From: Roseovarius sp.
GTDB lineage: Bacteria > Pseudomonadota > Alphaproteobacteria > Rhodobacterales > Rhodobacteraceae
NCBI GenBank assembly: GCA_026709325.1
Contig: JAPOTF010000088.1
Coordinates: 1 to 35,934, forward strand
DNA length: 35,934 nucleotides
Direction: 5' to 3'
The translations under genes and the position numbers were made by a program. Shown here in pieces: positions 33,768 to 35,934 of the stretch; position 1 is the first letter of the stretch; each line of letters opens with the position of its first letter. The notes below the pieces were generated by a model, which worked only from the letters and a program-made list of their open reading frames with translations, was not told the DNA's origin and searched no databases.

Positions 33768-34670
33768 ATGGCCTATCGCTGGAAAAAAAATTTAAAAGAT
33801 TGCGATGTAACGGACGAATCCGCCTACCTTGACAGGCGACAGCTTATAGGTGGCGTCGCCGCCGGCGCAATGCTCGCGGGAATTGGCACCGGCGCCAGGG
33901 CCATGGAACTGGCTCCCAACGAGTGGGATGACATTACAAGCTACAACAACTACTATGAATTCGGAACGGACAAGAAGGATCCCGCAAAATACGCTCACAT
34001 GCTTACAATCAAGCCCTGGAGCGTAAAGATTGACGGGCTGGTTGAGCGGCCCGGCGATTACGAATTCGGGGAAATCATGGAGAAAATGTCGGTTGAGGAG
34101 AGGATTTACCGCTTTCGCTGCGTCGAGGCCTGGTCAATGGTCGTGCCGTGGAACGGGTTTGAGCTTGCGGATCTTCTGGAACTTGCCGGTGTAAAGGGCG
34201 ATGCTAAATATGTGGCGTTTGAAACAGTCAACCGCCCGGACGAGATGCCCGGACTTCGCTATCCCGTGCTGGACTGGCCCTATGTCGAGGGACTGAGGCT
34301 GGATGAGGCCATGCATCCTCTGACAATCATGGCAACGGGAATTTACGGACGGGACATACCGAACCAGAACGGAGCGCCATTGAGACTTGTGGTTCCATGG
34401 AAATACGGTTTCAAGTCGATTAAATCAATTGTTCGAATAACCCTGACCGCCGACCAGCCACCCACCAGCTGGAACAAGGCAAGCGCTCGCGAGTATGGGT
34501 TTTACAGCAATGTGAACCCCGAGGTGAGTCACCCCAGATGGAGTCAGGCCACCGAACGGGTCATTGGATCCGGTCTTTTCGCCAAGCGCAAGGAAACGCT
34601 GATGTTCAACGGCTACGAGGAAGAGGTTGCATCGCTTTATTCGGATATGGATCTCGCCAAGTTCTACTGA
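33768..34670 (+). CDS. msrP: Protein-methionine-sulfoxide reductase catalytic subunit
   Basis: A 300-residue periplasmic molybdoenzyme (YedY type) that repairs oxidised methionine in envelope proteins. A twin-arginine signal lies at [17 protein letters not shown] (R23, R24). [14 protein letters not shown] carries C118, the molybdenum ligand; [20 protein letters not shown] and [11 protein letters not shown] are the conserved C-terminal parts. The start is the ATG after GGAGGGCTGC. It overlaps msrQ by one base (TGATG), so the two are made together. Confidence 0.95.
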   Translation: MAYRWKKNLKDCDVTDESAYLDRRQLIGGVAAGAMLAGIGTGARAMELAPNEWDDITSYNNYYEFGTDKKDPAKYAHMLTIKPWSVKIDGLVERPGDYEFGEIMEKMSVEERIYRFRCVEAWSMVVPWNGFELADLLELAGVKGDAKYVAFETVNRPDEMPGLRYPVLDWPYVEGLRLDEAMHPLTIMATGIYGRDIPNQNGAPLRLVVPWKYGFKSIKSIVRITLTADQPPTSWNKASAREYGFYSNVNPEVSHPRWSQATERVIGSGLFAKRKETLMFNGYEEEVASLYSDMDLAKFY

Positions 34671-35275
34671 TGGCCGTCAGCGACAAAATAAACTCGGTCG
34701 CGCGCAGGATCCCGGCCTGGCCCATTTATGCGCTTGGCCTTTCATATGCATGCTGGCTCTTCTGGCTGGGAGTGAGCGACCGGCTGGGTGCCGAACCGGT
34801 AAAGACGCTTGAGCACGAATTGGGGGAAATGGCTCTTTACCTGCTGATTCTGGGATTGATGATCACGCCGCTAAGGAGCCATGCGAAGGTCAATCTCATC
34901 AAGTTTCGCCGGGCCATTGGCGTGACATGCTTTTTTCTGGTGGTTCTTCATCTGCTCACCTGGGCCGTGCTGGACGTCCAGCAACTGGACCGGGTCTGGG
35001 CCGACATTGTGAAGCGTCCATATGTGACCGTGGGAATGGCGGCTTTCGCGCTACTTCTGCCTCTTGCCGTTACCTCGAACAATCTTTCGGTTCGCCGCCT
35101 CGGGCCGGCATGGAGGAAACTGCACGTGCTTGTGTATCCGGCGGTTCTGCTTGCCGGAGTTCACTATCTGATGCTGGTGAAAGGCTTTCAGATTCGCCCC
35201 ATAGTCTTTTTGCTGATAATTGCCGGCCTTCTCGCGCTGAGGGCCAGGAGAATTCGCGGACTTTTGGGTTTCTGA
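34670..35275 (+). CDS. msrQ: Heme-binding membrane subunit of the methionine-sulfoxide reductase system
   Basis: A 201-residue inner-membrane protein of the ferric-reductase-like family with about six hydrophobic segments. H94, H152 and H165 are the histidines expected to bind heme. It takes electrons from the respiratory quinone pool or a flavin reductase and passes them to MsrP in the periplasm. RRAIGVTCFFLVVLHLLTW and RKLHVLVYPAVLLAGVHYLM are the typical segments. The start codon overlaps the msrP stop. It ends about 600 bp before the rRNA operon. Confidence 0.93.
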   Translation: MAVSDKINSVARRIPAWPIYALGLSYACWLFWLGVSDRLGAEPVKTLEHELGEMALYLLILGLMITPLRSHAKVNLIKFRRAIGVTCFFLVVLHLLTWAVLDVQQLDRVWADIVKRPYVTVGMAAFALLLPLAVTSNNLSVRRLGPAWRKLHVLVYPAVLLAGVHYLMLVKGFQIRPIVFLLIIAGLLALRARRIRGLLGF

Positions 35276-35293
35276 TTCTCCGAAAAGGGAATC

Positions 35294-35323
35294 GGGGCAT
35301 TCCAAAAACTGGAAAAATGCCCC
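35294..35323 (+). terminator. Possible stem-loop after msrQ
   Basis: GGGGCAT and ATGCCCC pair, extended by CCA/TGG inside, 18 bp after the msrQ stop. No T-run follows. It is a plausible transcription end for msrPQ. Confidence 0.45.
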
Positions 35324-35475
35324 TCGGGAAAACGTCAATCGGGTTCAAATATTGCCGCAAGGACGATCCCTATGCGAGAAAACACGGCAGATTCAGCAAG
35401 ATGCAATGATTTTTGAAAATAAATCCAATGTCTTATGCGGGAATCAAAAAAAATGGATATTCTGCAAAAAAGGGG

Positions 35476-35504
35476 TTGCAGTCTTCCCGGCGATTTCATA
35501 AATA
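35476..35504 (+). promoter_or_regulatory. Promoter of the ribosomal RNA operon
   Basis: TTGCAG (35476-35481), 17 bp spacer, TAAATA (35499-35504). An A-rich stretch just upstream (GAATCAAAAAAAATGG) resembles an UP element. It lies about 380 bp before the 16S 5' end. Confidence 0.7.
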
Positions 35505-35882
35505 GCCCTCTACCGCTTTGATTAAGGCGGTACGTCAGACGGATCCGACCGATGTGGATAACGAGGCGGAAAAACAGACGAGAGACAAAAGGGGCGGGGC
35601 GCGAAAGTTTTTGAGCGCATCTGTTTCGCTTTGTTTCTCACGATCTTTGACATTGATGGAACATGAAGAGATATGCGGGCGGTTTGGTCTGTTCGATGGA
35701 TCAACCAAAGGCATATCCTGCTACCTAGGGCTTCGGCCCGATTATGGATAGTCAGCTTCATTGGCCTGTCCGGCATTGGTCCACATGGACTGACGGCGGC
35801 AGGCGGATGACGGTTCCGGCCGCGATGGCCGGAATTGATGTGCAGAGGTTCGAACGTCAAGGCTAAGCTGGCAACAGCTTTT
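35505..35882 (+). other. rRNA operon leader, with boxA-like site and hairpins
   Basis: The transcribed leader contains GATCTTTGACATT at about 35642-35654, resembling the boxA antitermination element. It also has a tetraloop hairpin GGGC-TTCG-GCCC (35728-35739) and an 8-bp perfect stem TTCCGGCC-gcgat-GGCCGGAA (35814-35834) just before 16S, perhaps for processing. A 77-codon frame here is not a gene. Confidence 0.5.
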
Positions 35883-35934
35883 CAACTTGAGAGTTTGATC
35901 CTGGCTCAGAACGAACGCTGGCGGCAGGCCTAAC
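35883..35934 (+). rRNA. 16S ribosomal RNA, 5' end only
   Basis: CAACTTGAGAGTTTGATCCT followed by GGCTCAGAACGAACGCTGGC is the universal start of bacterial 16S rRNA; GGCGGCAGGCCTAAC is the alphaproteobacterial form. The gene is cut by the window end. Confidence 0.97.

Noticed and set aside
35518-35751. A 77-codon frame before 16S rRNA
   Set aside because: It lies wholly in the rRNA leader after the promoter, has no ribosome binding site and starts inside the -10 downstream region.
1-35934. CRISPR arrays, prophage genes or a known defence system
   Set aside because: No regularly spaced direct repeats, cas genes, phage structural genes or toxin-antitoxin pairs were seen.

Overview
The window comes from an alphaproteobacterium, most likely a Rhodobacteraceae/Rhodobacterales relative. 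The pointers are the 16S rRNA 5' end at the right edge, an sdhCDAB operon linked to two ethylmalonyl-CoA pathway genes and a DUF1194 gene, a DinB with an N-terminal CxxC extension, an RpoH promoter of the CTTGAAA/CCCCATTT type before clpB, and the TRAP transporter. The species cannot be named from sequence alone.

Region 1 (52-16439) is an accessory catabolic and transport block. On the minus strand it holds a TRAP transporter (DctP, DctQ, DctM) with an MBL-fold hydrolase, then an amino-acid ABC transporter (binding protein, two permeases, ATPase) followed by an Ldh_2-family dehydrogenase/reductase and a DadA-like FAD oxidoreductase, and finally a di-heme cytochrome b with an unusual fused ferredoxin-molybdopterin oxidoreductase. 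A second FAD oxidoreductase is on the plus strand, divergent from the TRAP operon. Four copies of an 18-bp dyad (TAG-N12-CTA, best form TAGTTGTC...ACTA) sit in front of exactly these four transcription units. I read this as a regulon whose regulator lies outside the window. A decayed IS630-type transposase lies at 5645-6553.

Region 2 (16932-25521) is core carbon metabolism on the plus strand: a (3S)-malyl-CoA thioesterase-like protein (mcl2), mesaconyl-CoA hydratase (mch), a DUF1194 von Willebrand-type protein, then succinate dehydrogenase sdhCDAB and a DUF1989 protein. Between DUF1194 and sdhC there are 1.4 kb without an intact gene. This gap carries what looks like the 5' RNA part of a group II intron and a frameshifted IS110-family transposase remnant.

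Region 3 (25560-35934) is housekeeping: rpmJ with a clear terminator (minus), tRNA-Val(GAC) (minus), an N-formylglutamate amidohydrolase-family protein, dinB (minus), pyrF, clpB with a textbook heat-shock promoter, a membrane-anchored GltB-domain protein, the msrP-msrQ pair for repair of oxidised periplasmic methionines, and the promoter, leader and first bases of a ribosomal RNA operon.

The most notable items are the shared operator, the fused molybdoenzyme with its cytochrome b, and the intron/IS graveyard inserted in the mch-sdh locus.
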